This document shows, in pieces, positions 1 through 7,720 of a stretch of 64,000 nucleotides of DNA. Numbering within the stretch: position 1 is the stretch's first letter; every line of letters starts with the position of its first letter. Source of the stretch: Rubrobacter tropicus. Lineage in GTDB: Bacteria > Actinomycetota > Rubrobacteria > Rubrobacterales > Rubrobacteraceae. A program made the position numbers and the translations under genes. The notes beneath the pieces were generated by a model. It did no database searches, was not told where the DNA came from, and saw only the letters and a program-made list of their open reading frames with translations. The stretch is from NCBI RefSeq assembly GCF_011492945.1, contig NZ_CP045119.1:3968001-4032000 (forward strand). The letters are read 5' to 3'.

Positions 1-342
1 GGAACAGAGCACGCGCGCCTCCTCCCCGCTCTCCTCGTCCTCGACGGTGCGGAAGATGGGCGCCAGTATCTTGAGTCCCTCCTCGCCGCGCCTCACCTGC
101 CGACCGAGTTCTTGCCACCTCCTGTACCCTGCTACCCGGGTGGCGTTCGGCCTCTGGACCAGGACCAGCAGGGAGTTGTTCGCCGAGTACCGATGGAACC
201 TCGCGGCGAAGGCGAGGTAGCGCTTGAACTCGTCCCCGTCCAGTATCCTCTCGACGCCGGCTTCGAGTAACTCCGTCGCCTCGCGCACCCTGCGGTCGCG
301 CTTCTCGCCGCGCTCCATAGCCTTCCGTTCGTCGTTCGCCAC
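1..342 (-). CDS. ArdC-like antirestriction / ssDNA-binding protein, 3' end outside the window
   Basis: Only the first 114 codons are present; the gene runs off the left edge. The translation contains NNSLLVLVQRP, a YRRWQELGRQV segment and RRGEEGLKILAP, the signature blocks of the N-terminal ArdC domain, which binds single-stranded DNA and protects incoming plasmid DNA from host restriction in the families studied. I chose the GTG start at 342 because a GAAAGGA Shine-Dalgarno lies nearby; an in-frame ATG at 318 is the alternative. It is the most downstream gene seen of the leftward cluster. Whether a C-terminal peptidase domain follows, as in many family members, cannot be seen. Confidence 0.82.
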   Translation of the reverse strand, partial: MANDERKAMERGEKRDRRVREATELLEAGVERILDGDEFKRYLAFAARFHRYSANNSLLVLVQRPNATRVAGYRRWQELGRQVRRGEEGLKILAPIFRTVEDEESGEEARVLCS

Positions 343-383
343 GATGGTCCTTTCGTCTCGGTGGTTTCGCTCGTCGTGCCGCG

Positions 384-617
384 TCACCGCGCGTCGTCGG
401 TGCGCCGCCCTTCCGCGGCGGTCTCATCCGGCGGCCACGGTCCGCGGTGGCCCTTCAGCCGCGGGTACAGGTAGGAGAGGGCCCTTCCGGTCCCCTCGCA
501 GTCGGGGCAAGGGGCGGTCCTCACCTCCGTCGGCGAACCGACGTGGACCACGCCGCCGAGGCAGCGGAGACACTCCCTCTCCACGTACTCGCGATCCGAT
601 GCTGCCTTCCTGCTCAT
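384..617 (-). CDS. small DnaJ-type zinc-ribbon protein
   Basis: 77 residues with two CxxC pairs, CLRCLGG and CPDCEGTG, the second of DnaJ zinc-finger type (CxxCxG). Such small proteins probably bind one zinc ion and act as nucleic-acid or chaperone-like accessories; no specific function is known to me. It lies between the ArdC-like gene and a 92-residue unknown, all on the minus strand. An AAGGAGGT box sits about 13 bases before the ATG, slightly far, so a shorter start cannot be excluded. A second protein of this design is at 38923-39147. Confidence 0.6.
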   Translation of the reverse strand: MSRKAASDREYVERECLRCLGGVVHVGSPTEVRTAPCPDCEGTGRALSYLYPRLKGHRGPWPPDETAAEGRRTDDAR

Positions 618-692
618 GGCCGCGCTCGGTACCTCCTTCCGAGGCTTCCCGGGGACTCTCAGCGGTAGGCGGAGTCCCCGGGAAGTCGCTCC

Positions 693-971
693 TCAGGCGA
701 TCTCGCGTTCTCCCATGCGCAGCACCAGTTGTTCGTAGGGGTTCGCGAGGGCCAACTTCTCGACCGCGACATTCCGATCAGGTGCAGCGCGCTCGCCCGA
801 AATCCGGTAGCCGCCGGGCAAGACCGTCGCGCGTTTCTCCAGGCCCGTCAGGTACCGCAACAGCAGGGCCTCGTTATCCCGCATCCTGTCCCGGATCCAA
901 CGCAGTCTCTCGCGGTGGTAGTGGAGCTGCCTTGCCGCCAGCGCCGCCTGCCTCTCCGTCGGCGGGCCCAT
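693..971 (-). CDS. conserved small helical protein of unknown function
   Basis: 92 residues from the ATG at 971. This start is preferred because it overlaps the stop of the upstream gene by one base (TGATG), a typical translational coupling. The N-terminal half is basic and helical (ERQAALAARQLHYHRERL) and could form a short coiled coil; the C-terminal half has a short beta-like segment (GGYRISGER). No family recognised. It is probably co-expressed with the 971-1372 gene. Confidence 0.6.
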   Translation of the reverse strand: MGPPTERQAALAARQLHYHRERLRWIRDRMRDNEALLLRYLTGLEKRATVLPGGYRISGERAAPDRNVAVEKLALANPYEQLVLRMGEREIA

Positions 972-1372
972 CACGCCGCGGCCTTCCGCGCCAGCCGCAG
1001 ACGCTCGCGGACGAGCGCGAGCTCTTCGGCGGAGATCCGTCCCCACCTCCGATGTGACAGAAATCGGAAGTACCGCCGGCCGTAGCGGGCGAGGGTCGTC
1101 CTACCGCCCCAGGAGCCCCACTCGCGCCAGTCGGGCGCGTGCGTCTCCCGGTGCTCTTCTCTCGGGAGTTCCACGCGGGAGGACTCGATCCCCTCGACCA
1201 ACTCCTCGCGGGTCAGGTAATCGGTGTCTTCGATGCCGTAACGCATCGCCAGCTCATCGAACTCAAGAGCCAGCCCTATGCCCTCGCCGTCGAACTCGGT
1301 GTGCGCCGCCATCCTGTCGTAGGCCCGAAGCAGGTGCTGCGGCACCCTGTGGTGAACCTCCTTCGCGTCCAA
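971..1372 (-). CDS. hypothetical protein, 133 aa
   Basis: The frame is open further upstream, but that extension runs through a leader hairpin. The TTG at 1372 has a well-placed GGAAGGAG box four bases before it and is the likelier start. The product is charged, begins LDAKEVHHRVPQ, and ends with a basic segment (LVRERLRLARKAAA). No motif recognised. It is translationally coupled to the next gene by a TGATG overlap. Confidence 0.6.
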   Translation of the reverse strand: MDAKEVHHRVPQHLLRAYDRMAAHTEFDGEGIGLALEFDELAMRYGIEDTDYLTREELVEGIESSRVELPREEHRETHAPDWREWGSWGGRTTLARYGRRYFRFLSHRRWGRISAEELALVRERLRLARKAAA

Positions 1373-1405
1373 CCGTCTCCTTCCTCCTCCGCTCGGGCCG
1401 CTCTT

Positions 1406-1432
1406 CGGCTCCTTCGCTTTTTGGAGGAGCCG
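1406..1432 (-). promoter_or_regulatory. leader hairpin upstream of the 971-1372 gene
   Basis: Perfect 8-bp stem (CGGCTCCT with AGGAGCCG) around an 11-base loop that reads CCAAAAAGCGA on the minus strand. It lies between the primase stop (1530) and the TTG start (1372). There is no U-tract after it, so it is not a standard intrinsic terminator. It resembles the hairpins at 4919, 9433 and 11252. Confidence 0.5.
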
Positions 1433-1529
1433 GAGAGTCGCGATACGGAAGGCGGGGAGGAATGGCGGGGACAAACTTCGCCGCGTCCAGGACGCGTGTG
1501 GAGCGGGGTGGGTCTGCCCCGGGGACGGC

Positions 1530-2433
1530 CTAGCCCGCGCTTCGCGCCAACGCGCGGGCCTTACCGACGGTGAGCGAGAGATACGCGTCGCCGTGGCGGC
1601 CCTTCTCCAGATACTTCTCCGAGATGCCGTGGGTAGAGTCGGTCATCACCGCCCAGACCTCCGCCTCCGTGTACCCGGCCGTGGACATGGCGAGGCACAC
1701 GGCGAAGTCGGCCTCCGAGCGGCTCGGGTAGGGTCTCCTTAAGCCGCGGTTGCCGCGTGAAACCAGATGTCGCATCCGGCCCGAGAGCCGGGAGACGTCG
1801 GGCGTCGGGTAGGGGCCGGTAGGACGACCACTCCGCGATACCGGTCGCGGCGGCTCCTCCGGCGGCAATGCCAACTCCAGCTCGCGTGGGTGGTAGCGGT
1901 CGTCGTTGAGCTCCAGCAGCCTCACGAAAGGTGCGGGTCCGTACTTGCGATTCCGGGTGCCGGGGGGCCTGAGGAGCTGCCCGAGGTCCCACCCCGACCG
2001 GTCGGCGCCGACCGCGAGGAGGAGCCTGCGGTTGAGCTCCTCGGCCCGCAGCGGTGAAACCGACCTTGTGAGGCGCCAGAAGAGGTGCGCGCGGCCCGGC
2101 GAGGACTCGACGATCGCGGTCGGTTCTGGCGCATCGAAGCCGGGAGCCACGCCGTCGGCGTCGGCCCAGAGAGCCAGGACCGGGGCGGCGTTCGCCTTTA
2201 CACGCCTTTTGGCGAGCAGGAGATGGGCGCAAAAGTAGGTCTCAAGGCCCACCTCGGAGTTGCCAAGGCACCAGTCGGCCGCCGCACAGGCCTGGTGCGG
2301 GTAGTCGAAGAAGCGGGAGCGGTGGCGGTAGAGGCGCTTGGAGCCCGGGGCTAACCGGAGGCAGAGTGGACCCCAAGCAGGCCACGCTGGGGCCGTAGAG
2401 GGCGTGCCACAGGGCGGCGACATTGGTGTTCAT
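1530..2433 (-). CDS. RepB-type plasmid primase (AEP prim-pol), probable frameshift near the N terminus
   Basis: The body shows archaeo-eukaryotic primase blocks: ALWADADG (the hhhDhD catalytic motif), SSPGRAHLFWRL (the SxH motif), and GADRSGWDLGQLLRPPGTRN, typical of RepB-like primases of plasmids and phages. The expected N terminus (MNTNVAALWHALYG) is encoded from the ATG at 2433, but in a frame one base off from the rest. The two frames meet around 2340-2390, where one extra base would restore a single reading frame. The AUG of the long frame (2423) merely overlaps that N terminus. The gene is either a recent pseudogene or carries a sequencing error. A helical C-terminal domain follows (about residues 215-290). 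Confidence 0.7.
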
Positions 2434-2523
2434 GGCGCGGGACATCTCCTATCGGGATCGTCGTCGGCTTCGGACGTCGGGAGGGGCGCAGGGAATGCCC
2501 GACCTCCGGTTGATAGGCTCCCG

Positions 2524-3384
2524 CTACGCGGCGTCGGGCCGTACGGGGGCTGCCGGCTGCGCCGCCCGGCACCTAGCTTGTGGGCGGGGGAGCCCGGAAG
2601 CGAGGTCTTCCCGCAGGGCGTCCAGGGCCGCGCGCAGGATCTGGGAGATCCTGCCCTCGGTGAGGCCGAGCTCGGCGCCGATCTCCCTTAGCTTCATCCC
2701 CCGGTAGAAGTAGGCGGTCACGACGAGGCGCGACCTCTCGTCGAGGGCGTCGAGGGCGCCGGCGACGCGCTCGCGCTCCTCCGAGCGGTCGAGGGCCTCC
2801 TGCGGGTCGTCGGTGGGATCGGCGAGGAGCGCGTGCAACCCGGCTCCGGTGGCCGTGTCGGCCGACGGGAACACGGGGGCGTCCAGCGACGCGGGGCGGA
2901 CGGACGCGAGCTCCCGGCGGGCGAGATTCCGGAGCAGGCGGGGTTGGGTGCCTAAAGCCGCGGCGACCTCTTCCTCGGTCGGCGCGCGGCCGAGGGTTTG
3001 CCGGAGACTTGCCCGGGCGGCCTCCGCGGCGCGTGCTCGGGATCGGGCCGAGCGGGGCAGGGGGTCGGCCTTCCTGACCTCGTCGAGGACGCGCCAGCGT
3101 ACCTTGTTGAACGCGTGGGTCTCGAAGCGGGCGCCCCTGTCCGGCTCGAAGGTCTCGACGGCGTCGAGCAGGCCGCCCATGCCCCAGGAGACGACATCGT
3201 CGGCGTCGAGGGGAGGGGGCGGTTTCGGCGCCGCGCGACGTGCCGCCGTGGCGGCGAGCGGGGCGTAGTGGGCGACGAGGCGATCCCGGAGAATCCGGAG
3301 GCGCCTGAGCCGGGCGTCGGTGAGACCCGCGTCGGGGTCTTCGCGGGCGGCGAGGTAGCGCGACCAGAGGTGCGTGGCGTTCAC
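2524..3384 (-). CDS. RNA polymerase sigma factor, FliA/WhiG (sigma-28) type
   Basis: 286 residues from a GTG with a GAAAGGAG box. Region 2 spans about residues 5-120 (LWSRYLAARE, DADDVVSWGMGGLLDAVETF, FETHAFNKVRWRVLDEVRK), region 3 about 130-170, and region 4 about 225-270 ending with the helix-turn-helix KLREIGAELGLTEGRISQIL. The missing region 1 and the overall length fit the FliA/WhiG/SigB group. A sigma factor on a mobile element suggests that it directs RNA polymerase to element promoters, perhaps for transfer. It stands alone between hairpin-containing spacers. Its target promoters cannot be deduced from this window. Confidence 0.9.
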   Translation of the reverse strand: MNATHLWSRYLAAREDPDAGLTDARLRRLRILRDRLVAHYAPLAATAARRAAPKPPPPLDADDVVSWGMGGLLDAVETFEPDRGARFETHAFNKVRWRVLDEVRKADPLPRSARSRARAAEAARASLRQTLGRAPTEEEVAAALGTQPRLLRNLARRELASVRPASLDAPVFPSADTATGAGLHALLADPTDDPQEALDRSEERERVAGALDALDERSRLVVTAYFYRGMKLREIGAELGLTEGRISQILRAALDALREDLASGLPRPQARCRAAQPAAPVRPDAA

Positions 3385-3495
3385 GGAGGTCTCCTTTCGA
3401 AATTGGGGGACGCTGGATCTCTAGAGAGAGGATGGGTTGCTGCGGTTGGCCTCCTTATCGCGGGGACGACCCCGCCGGGGAAATGACGGGGACGC

Positions 3496-3541
3496 GCGGG
3501 ATCCGGTCGCGCGCATCAGGCGTGGCGCGACCGGATCCCGC
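3496..3541 (-). terminator. perfect 17-bp stem hairpin between the 3556-3774 gene and the sigma factor gene
   Basis: Arms at 3496-3512 and 3525-3541 are perfectly complementary (GCGGGATCCGGTCGCGC) with a 12-base loop. It begins 15 bases after the stop of the small minus-strand gene at 3556 and about 110 bases before the sigma factor start. Position and strength suggest a terminator or processing hairpin, though no U-tract follows. Confidence 0.6.
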
Positions 3542-3555
3542 AGGGAGGAGAACCC

Positions 3556-3774
3556 TTAGGGGCGAGAACGGATAGCCGAGAGATCTTCCGCTACGGAATG
3601 GGCGTAACGGCCACGCGACCGGCCGCGGCGGTTGAAACGGGCGAGGGCGCAGACGTGGCGGAGCCGGGCGCCCTCGCTCGAGAGGGAGAAGACGTGGGGT
3701 CCCGAGAGCCAGAACTCCGTGCCGGCCCGGTCGGCGCCGAGGTGGGCCGAGCGGGCTCTCGGCGAACGCTTCAT
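3556..3774 (-). CDS. hypothetical protein, 72 aa
   Basis: The ATG at 3774 overlaps the TGA of the upstream membrane protein as ATGA, which is the main reason to accept this gene. The product is very basic and rich in Arg and Ser, without a recognised motif. No convincing separate ribosome-binding site is visible, so translation would depend on coupling to the upstream gene. Confidence 0.45.
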   Translation of the reverse strand: MKRSPRARSAHLGADRAGTEFWLSGPHVFSLSSEGARLRHVCALARFNRRGRSRGRYAHSVAEDLSAIRSRP

Positions 3775-4451
3775 GGCTCGACGCGTTCGAGGCGCGCCCC
3801 GGCCTCCGGCAAGCCGAAGCAGCCGTTCGGGCTTCCTGCTATTCCCCCTGCGTAGTGGACGTCCTCGTCTAAGAACCGTCTGCCCTTACTCAAAGGACGG
3901 AGGGGTCGGGCGTGGTAGGCAACGAGGGCCCGCTCCAGCGACGGCACCTCGCACATGGAAGAGGGCCCGCGGTACCCCGGGGACGGCCGGTTGACGACGC
4001 GCCAAGACGTCGTGCAATCCCCATCCTGCGCCACCGGATACTCCCCCCTCGGGGGATGGTGGACCACGCAGGAGATGGCGAGAGTCCTCGACGGGTTGCC
4101 CTCTTGCTCGCGCGACCCGACGGGGAGCTCGAGCGTGACCTCGTCGGCCCGCGTCGCCCCCAACCGCAGCGCCGCCGCTTCCAGGCCGAGCCGTCGGGTC
4201 CGGTGCCCGGAGAGCCTCTTCTCCAGCCGCCGGGCCTTGCGCTCTTCGTCGCAGAGCATCAGGTGATTGCCGAGGTCGAGCAGGGCCGCGGCGATCCTTA
4301 GCCTGGCCCTCTCCCGTGCCCGGCCTGAGAGCCCGGAGACCCACCCGCGGAGGTGCTTCCCGCGACGAATCACGAAGGTCGGGTACGCCAGCGCGCCGAC
4401 GATCGAGAACAGAACTGCCACCGCCAAAACGACGCCCGTGGTTCCGCCCAA
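3771..4451 (-). CDS. single-pass membrane protein of unknown function
   Basis: 226 residues from a TTG with a strong AAAGGAGG box five bases upstream. Residues about 5-27 form one transmembrane helix (GVVLAVAVLFSIVGALAYPTF), followed by a basic segment, an amphipathic helical region (RERARLRIAAALLDLGNHL) and a soluble domain with two Cys in a CVVHHPP...GDCTTSW stretch. Function unknown. It sits between ssb and the small coupled gene at 3556, and the three probably share a transcript. Confidence 0.6.
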   Translation of the reverse strand: MGGTTGVVLAVAVLFSIVGALAYPTFVIRRGKHLRGWVSGLSGRARERARLRIAAALLDLGNHLMLCDEERKARRLEKRLSGHRTRRLGLEAAALRLGATRADEVTLELPVGSREQEGNPSRTLAISCVVHHPPRGEYPVAQDGDCTTSWRVVNRPSPGYRGPSSMCEVPSLERALVAYHARPLRPLSKGRRFLDEDVHYAGGIAGSPNGCFGLPEAGARLERVEP

Positions 4452-4546
4452 AGCTTCCTCCTTTGTAATCCGATCCGTGCCGGCACCCCGCCCTCTACCC
4501 CTCACCGCAGGAGAAAGGGCGGTGTTTTGGCGCCGCCCCGAGTGGG

Positions 4547-4888
4547 TTATTCGGAGGAGCCGTTGCTGGCTCCGCCCCCGAGGAACTGGACGCTCTCGGC
4601 GACGACGTCTACCTTGCTCCTCTTGGAGCCGTCCTGGGCCTCCCAGGTGCGGTACTGGAGGCGCCCCTCGACGAGGATGGGGTCGCCCTTCTTCTTGTGG
4701 TTGGCGACGGCCTCTCCCTGCTCCCGCCAGACGCTGACGTCGAAGAAGTCGACGGCGTCCTTGTCCTTGGACCTCACGCGGTTGACCGCCAGGCCGAAGC
4801 CGCATACTGGCACCCCCTGCCCGGTGAACCGGATCTCCGGATCCCTGGTGATGTTTCCCGCCAGGATCACCCTGTTTAAGCTAGCCAT
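4547..4888 (-). CDS. ssb: single-stranded DNA-binding protein (SSB)
   Basis: 113 residues starting MASLNRVILAGNITRDPEIR, the classic SSB OB-fold N terminus, with the conserved stretch GDPILVEGRLQYRTWEAQDG. SSB coats single-stranded DNA during plasmid replication and transfer. It is shorter than chromosomal SSBs (about 160-180 aa): the acidic Gly/Pro-rich tail with the DDDIPF-type tip is missing, and the protein ends GGGASNGSSE. The frame is open upstream, but the ATG at 4888 has an AAGGGGG box and matches the family start. Confidence 0.95.
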   Translation of the reverse strand: MASLNRVILAGNITRDPEIRFTGQGVPVCGFGLAVNRVRSKDKDAVDFFDVSVWREQGEAVANHKKKGDPILVEGRLQYRTWEAQDGSKRSKVDVVAESVQFLGGGASNGSSE

Positions 4889-4918
4889 GCGGCTAACCCC
4901 CTTCTCGTCGCTGGGCCG

Positions 4919-4955
4919 CCCTTCGGCCCCTTCGTCCGCAAGAGGGGCCGAAGGG
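4919..4955 (-). promoter_or_regulatory. leader hairpin upstream of ssb
   Basis: Arms CCCTTCGGCCCC (4919-4930) and GGGGCCGAAGGG (4944-4955) form a perfect 12-bp stem with a 13-base loop, ending 31 bases upstream of the ssb start. It could terminate upstream transcription, stabilise the mRNA or bind a regulator. It is similar in design to the hairpins at 1406, 9433 and 11252. Confidence 0.5.
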
Positions 4956-4966
4956 ATGGTCTCGTT

Positions 4967-5305
4967 GTGAAAGCCATCGTTAGAGGGAACGGCCGGACGC
5001 AGGAGGCTGCCGTCCTGGCGCTGGCCGGATACCACGCCGCCCTGTGGCTGCATGCCGACAGCCTGATTCTAGAGTACGAGGGTCGGGCGCTATCCCGCTA
5101 CGACGTGGAGCGCGCGGCCGGCACCGATCGTCTGGCCTCCGTCCGCCGCCCGAGGCTCTTCCGGACACCCTACACGCTAGCCCAGGCTCTTCGGGCTCGA
5201 CGAGGCCGGCTGGCTCAAGGCGCTCAAGCTGCGCGAGTATGCGGCCCGCCGAGGCGGCCCGCGACCCTGCAGGAGGCGCTGTTTGCTTGCCTTGGCGCGC
5301 TCTAG
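4967..5305 (+). pseudogene. degenerate C-terminal fragment of a Mu/IS-type transposase
   Basis: This plus-strand frame reads ADSLILEYEGRALSRYDVE and VRRPRLFRTPYTLAQ, which match the C-terminal beta-barrel region of Mu-type/rve transposases (pattern LEYxGxPLSRYxVE ... PRLFxTxYxSPQ). The next expected block, LFGLDEAGWLKALKLREYA, lies in another frame immediately downstream, and PATLQEALFA is back in the first frame, so at least two frameshifts are present. There is no DDE catalytic core. It is an old transposase remnant on the opposite strand to its neighbours. Confidence 0.6.
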
Positions 5306-5428
5306 GGATGCCGGCCGCTACGTTGGCGACGGTCCGCCGCTCGGCGGCGGAGGGATGTCCTTGACGGAGACGACCCCGTCGGTCCCGTCGAGCCGGCCGG
5401 GTTCCAGGGCGAAGCAGCCCTGGTCGGT

Positions 5429-5995
5429 TTACGTGTCCCTGCGCGGCGTCGGTTCCGAGCCCGTGACGCGGAGGGCTCCATCCAGATCGCGAAGCAGCTT
5501 CCCGACGCGCCTTCCACCGGGCGGTGCCGCAGGATAGCGGCCGAGCACGTCAATGACGGCCGGCGTCGCGCGCCGACGGGCTCTCTCGATGCGCTTGGCG
5601 CCGACGTCCCGATCGTCGCCGGCGACGAGTTCGGCCGCCCTCGCCGCGTGAGCCGCCGCCCCCAGGATGTGCTTCACTTGGTGGGCGTCGGCCAGCGGGT
5701 GCAGGTACGCGGCGGACGCCGCGCACATCGCTGCTCGCGCCGCATCGCCCGCGGCCGCGGTATCCGCGTCTCGGGCCGCCTTGAGCGCCGCCCACGCGGT
5801 GTCGCGCAGCGCCTTCCCGCGCTTACCACCTTGAGCGAACGTCCACGCGGCGTCGATCGCGTCGCGGGGGCGGGGGTCGGCCGGGTGCGCCCTCTCGAAG
5901 ATCTCCAGCACTTCCTGCGCGCTCTCGGCGGCGTAGCCGCTGACCTCACGAAGGTCCTGCATGCTCAGAACGATCGCGCCGGTTTCGTTCGCCAC
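5429..5995 (-). CDS. Imm-5-like putative immunity protein (copy 2)
   Basis: 188 residues from a GTG with an excellent GAGGAGGT box four bases upstream. The pattern AQEVLEIFERAHPADPRPRDAI, followed by Ala-rich helices (RAAMCAASAAYLHPLADAHQ) and HILGAAAHAARA, fits the Imm-5 putative immunity family, in which such proteins are predicted to neutralise polymorphic toxins. It is a diverged homologue of the adjacent gene at 6158, separated by about 160 bases. The C-terminal 50 residues (GRYPAAPPGGRRVGKLL) are not part of the core family. No cognate toxin is recognised nearby. Confidence 0.55.
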   Translation of the reverse strand: MANETGAIVLSMQDLREVSGYAAESAQEVLEIFERAHPADPRPRDAIDAAWTFAQGGKRGKALRDTAWAALKAARDADTAAAGDAARAAMCAASAAYLHPLADAHQVKHILGAAAHAARAAELVAGDDRDVGAKRIERARRRATPAVIDVLGRYPAAPPGGRRVGKLLRDLDGALRVTGSEPTPRRDT

Positions 5996-6157
5996 GGTTA
6001 CCTCCTCGTCCACCACACCGGACACCGCCACTCGGCTACTCGATAGGGGAATCATGGGACCTCGCCGATCACGCAGACTACGGGAGGCTCGAGCTCCGCC
6101 GTTGGGTGGCTGCATGCTTACGCCTGTTGAGCGACTCCGATGTTCCGAGCGAGCCGG

Positions 6158-6667
6158 TCAGCAATCGAACACGGACCAGCACACCTCGTTGCGTAGCCTC
6201 TGGTCGTCCAGCACGAGTTCTCGGATCTCGCCGGGAAGCCGTGCCCGCTGCCACCGGCACTCCAGGCGACCGGCCCGCCCTTGCTCCCCTTCGGAGGCCG
6301 CCGCGCGCGCGGCCCTGATCGCGTAGGCCGCCGCGCCCAGTTCGTGGGCCGGCACGTGGGACACCGCCACGGCTTGACCGGCGGCGAGAGCCGCTTGCTT
6401 CGCGGCACCCGACGCCTCTCGGGCCGCCGCGTTTGCGAAGGCGGCCTTGCGGGCTTGCGTCATCGTGATCTCGCCCCGCGCCCAAGCACGCGCCAGTTCG
6501 ATCGCGTGGCGCGGCCGGTCGTCACTGGGTCGCGCGTGCTCGAAGAAGGGCAGCACGTGCTCGGCACAATCGGCCGCCCACACCGCGAGGCGGTGATGAT
6601 CGGCGTCCTGTAGGGTGCCGCCCCGACGCACGGTCACGAGCCGAGGGTCCCGCTCACCGAAAATCAT
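6158..6667 (-). CDS. Imm-5-like putative immunity protein (copy 1)
   Basis: 169 residues. CAEHVLPFFEHARPSDDRPR, AIELARAWARGEITMTQAR and the helix-rich AAALAAGQAVAVSHVPAHELGAAAYAI-like region are close to the Imm-5 consensus (W..CAE.VL..FE...P.D.RPR.AIE..R.W..GE). The domain is all-alpha, with conserved His residues that may bind metal. It lies upstream of its homologue at 5429, suggesting a tandem duplication. The MerR-type regulator at 6914 is divergent to it. Confidence 0.65.
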   Translation of the reverse strand: MIFGERDPRLVTVRRGGTLQDADHHRLAVWAADCAEHVLPFFEHARPSDDRPRHAIELARAWARGEITMTQARKAAFANAAAREASGAAKQAALAAGQAVAVSHVPAHELGAAAYAIRAARAAASEGEQGRAGRLECRWQRARLPGEIRELVLDDQRLRNEVCWSVFDC

Positions 6668-6813
6668 GGGCCTACGTCACCGTGGAAAGCGGTACCGCCG
6701 TCCCTCGCTCCGCGCGGACGTTGCATGATTTTTGGCGGGGTTTCGGGCGTGCGTTCCTCCTCCAGTCGGTCGCCGGTCGAGGGTCGAGCGGGCATGGGCG
6801 AACTTCCTTGTCC

Positions 6814-6842
6814 TTGACCACAACACTCCTTAATTGTATCTT
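6814..6842 (+). promoter_or_regulatory. candidate promoter for the MerR-type regulator
   Basis: TTGACC (6814-6819) and TATCTT (6837-6842) are separated by 17 bases in the AT-rich divergent spacer 6668-6913. This resembles a vegetative sigma-70 promoter and would give a leader of about 65 bases before the GTG at 6914. Confidence 0.5.
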
Positions 6843-6913
6843 TGAACCTTCCGTGACAACTTTGATGGGTATACTGGCCGAATACGCCAAAAAGTTTCAA
6901 AGGGGAGTATAAG

Positions 6914-7648
6914 GTGAGCAAAAGGCGGCTGCGGCCGGTGGATCTCGCCCGCGAGCACGGGCTGTCCGCGCAGGCCGTCCGGAACTACGAGGGGGAAGGC
7001 ATTCTGCCGACGGCGGGGCGCACCCGGCACGGCTACCGGGTATACACCCCGCTGCACTCTCGGGCCCTGCGCGCGTTCGTGGCGCTCGTCCCGGCGCACG
7101 GCCACCGGACCGCATCAGACGTCATGCGCGCGGTGAACGCCGGCGACGTCGACGGCGCCCTCGCCCTGCTTGACGAGAGCCACGCGCAACTCCTCCGGGA
7201 CAGGGAGACCTTAGCCGCGGTCGAGAAGGCGTTGCGGGACCTGGCGTCGTCGGAAGCCGGGAGCCCGTCGCGGCGTGGGGTCGTCTTCATCGGGCGGCTT
7301 GCCAGGGAACTGGGGGTCGGGCCGGCGACCCTGCGCAAATGGGAGAAGGCGGGCCTGATCGGGCCGCGAAGGGACCCGGAGACCGGCTACCGCGTCTACT
7401 CCCCCGCGGACGTCCGGGACGCGCGCCTGGCACACCAGCTGAGGCGCGGGGGATACCTGCTGCGCCAGATCGCACCCCTGACAGAGCAGGTGAGGCACGC
7501 CGGAGGGGTGGGGCCGCTGGAAGCGACCCTCGACGGGTGGCGTGCCAAGCTCACGACGCGCGGCCTTTCGATGCTCGCCGCCGCGGCGGAGCTCTCCGCT
7601 TACTTGGGACATCGCGGCCACCCGATGTCCACGCTCACATCACCGTAA
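6914..7648 (+). CDS. MerR-family regulator with two MerR HTH domains (TioE-like)
   Basis: 244 residues from a GTG with a GGGGAG box. It contains two MerR-type winged HTHs: residues about 5-45 (RPVDLAREHGLSAQAVRNYE ... HGYRVYT) and about 120-165 (FIGRLARELGVGPATLRKWE ... TGYRVYS), each ending in the typical GYRxY wing. Double-HTH MerR proteins of this kind occur in actinobacteria (TioE family). It is the only intact plus-strand gene in the left part and is divergent to the Imm-5-like pair, which it may regulate. No cysteine-rich metal-binding tail is seen. Confidence 0.85.
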   Translation: MSKRRLRPVDLAREHGLSAQAVRNYEGEGILPTAGRTRHGYRVYTPLHSRALRAFVALVPAHGHRTASDVMRAVNAGDVDGALALLDESHAQLLRDRETLAAVEKALRDLASSEAGSPSRRGVVFIGRLARELGVGPATLRKWEKAGLIGPRRDPETGYRVYSPADVRDARLAHQLRRGGYLLRQIAPLTEQVRHAGGVGPLEATLDGWRAKLTTRGLSMLAAAAELSAYLGHRGHPMSTLTSP

Positions 7649-7720
7649 AGTGCTGCCGGCCTACTCTTGCTTGTTAGACGACTTGTCCTGCCGCCGTGGC
7701 TCCGGCTATAAGCTGAGGAT

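Noticed and set aside
224-1085. Plus-strand frames at the left end
   Set aside because: Ser/Pro/Arg-rich shadows of three minus-strand genes that have ribosome-binding sites and coupled overlaps.
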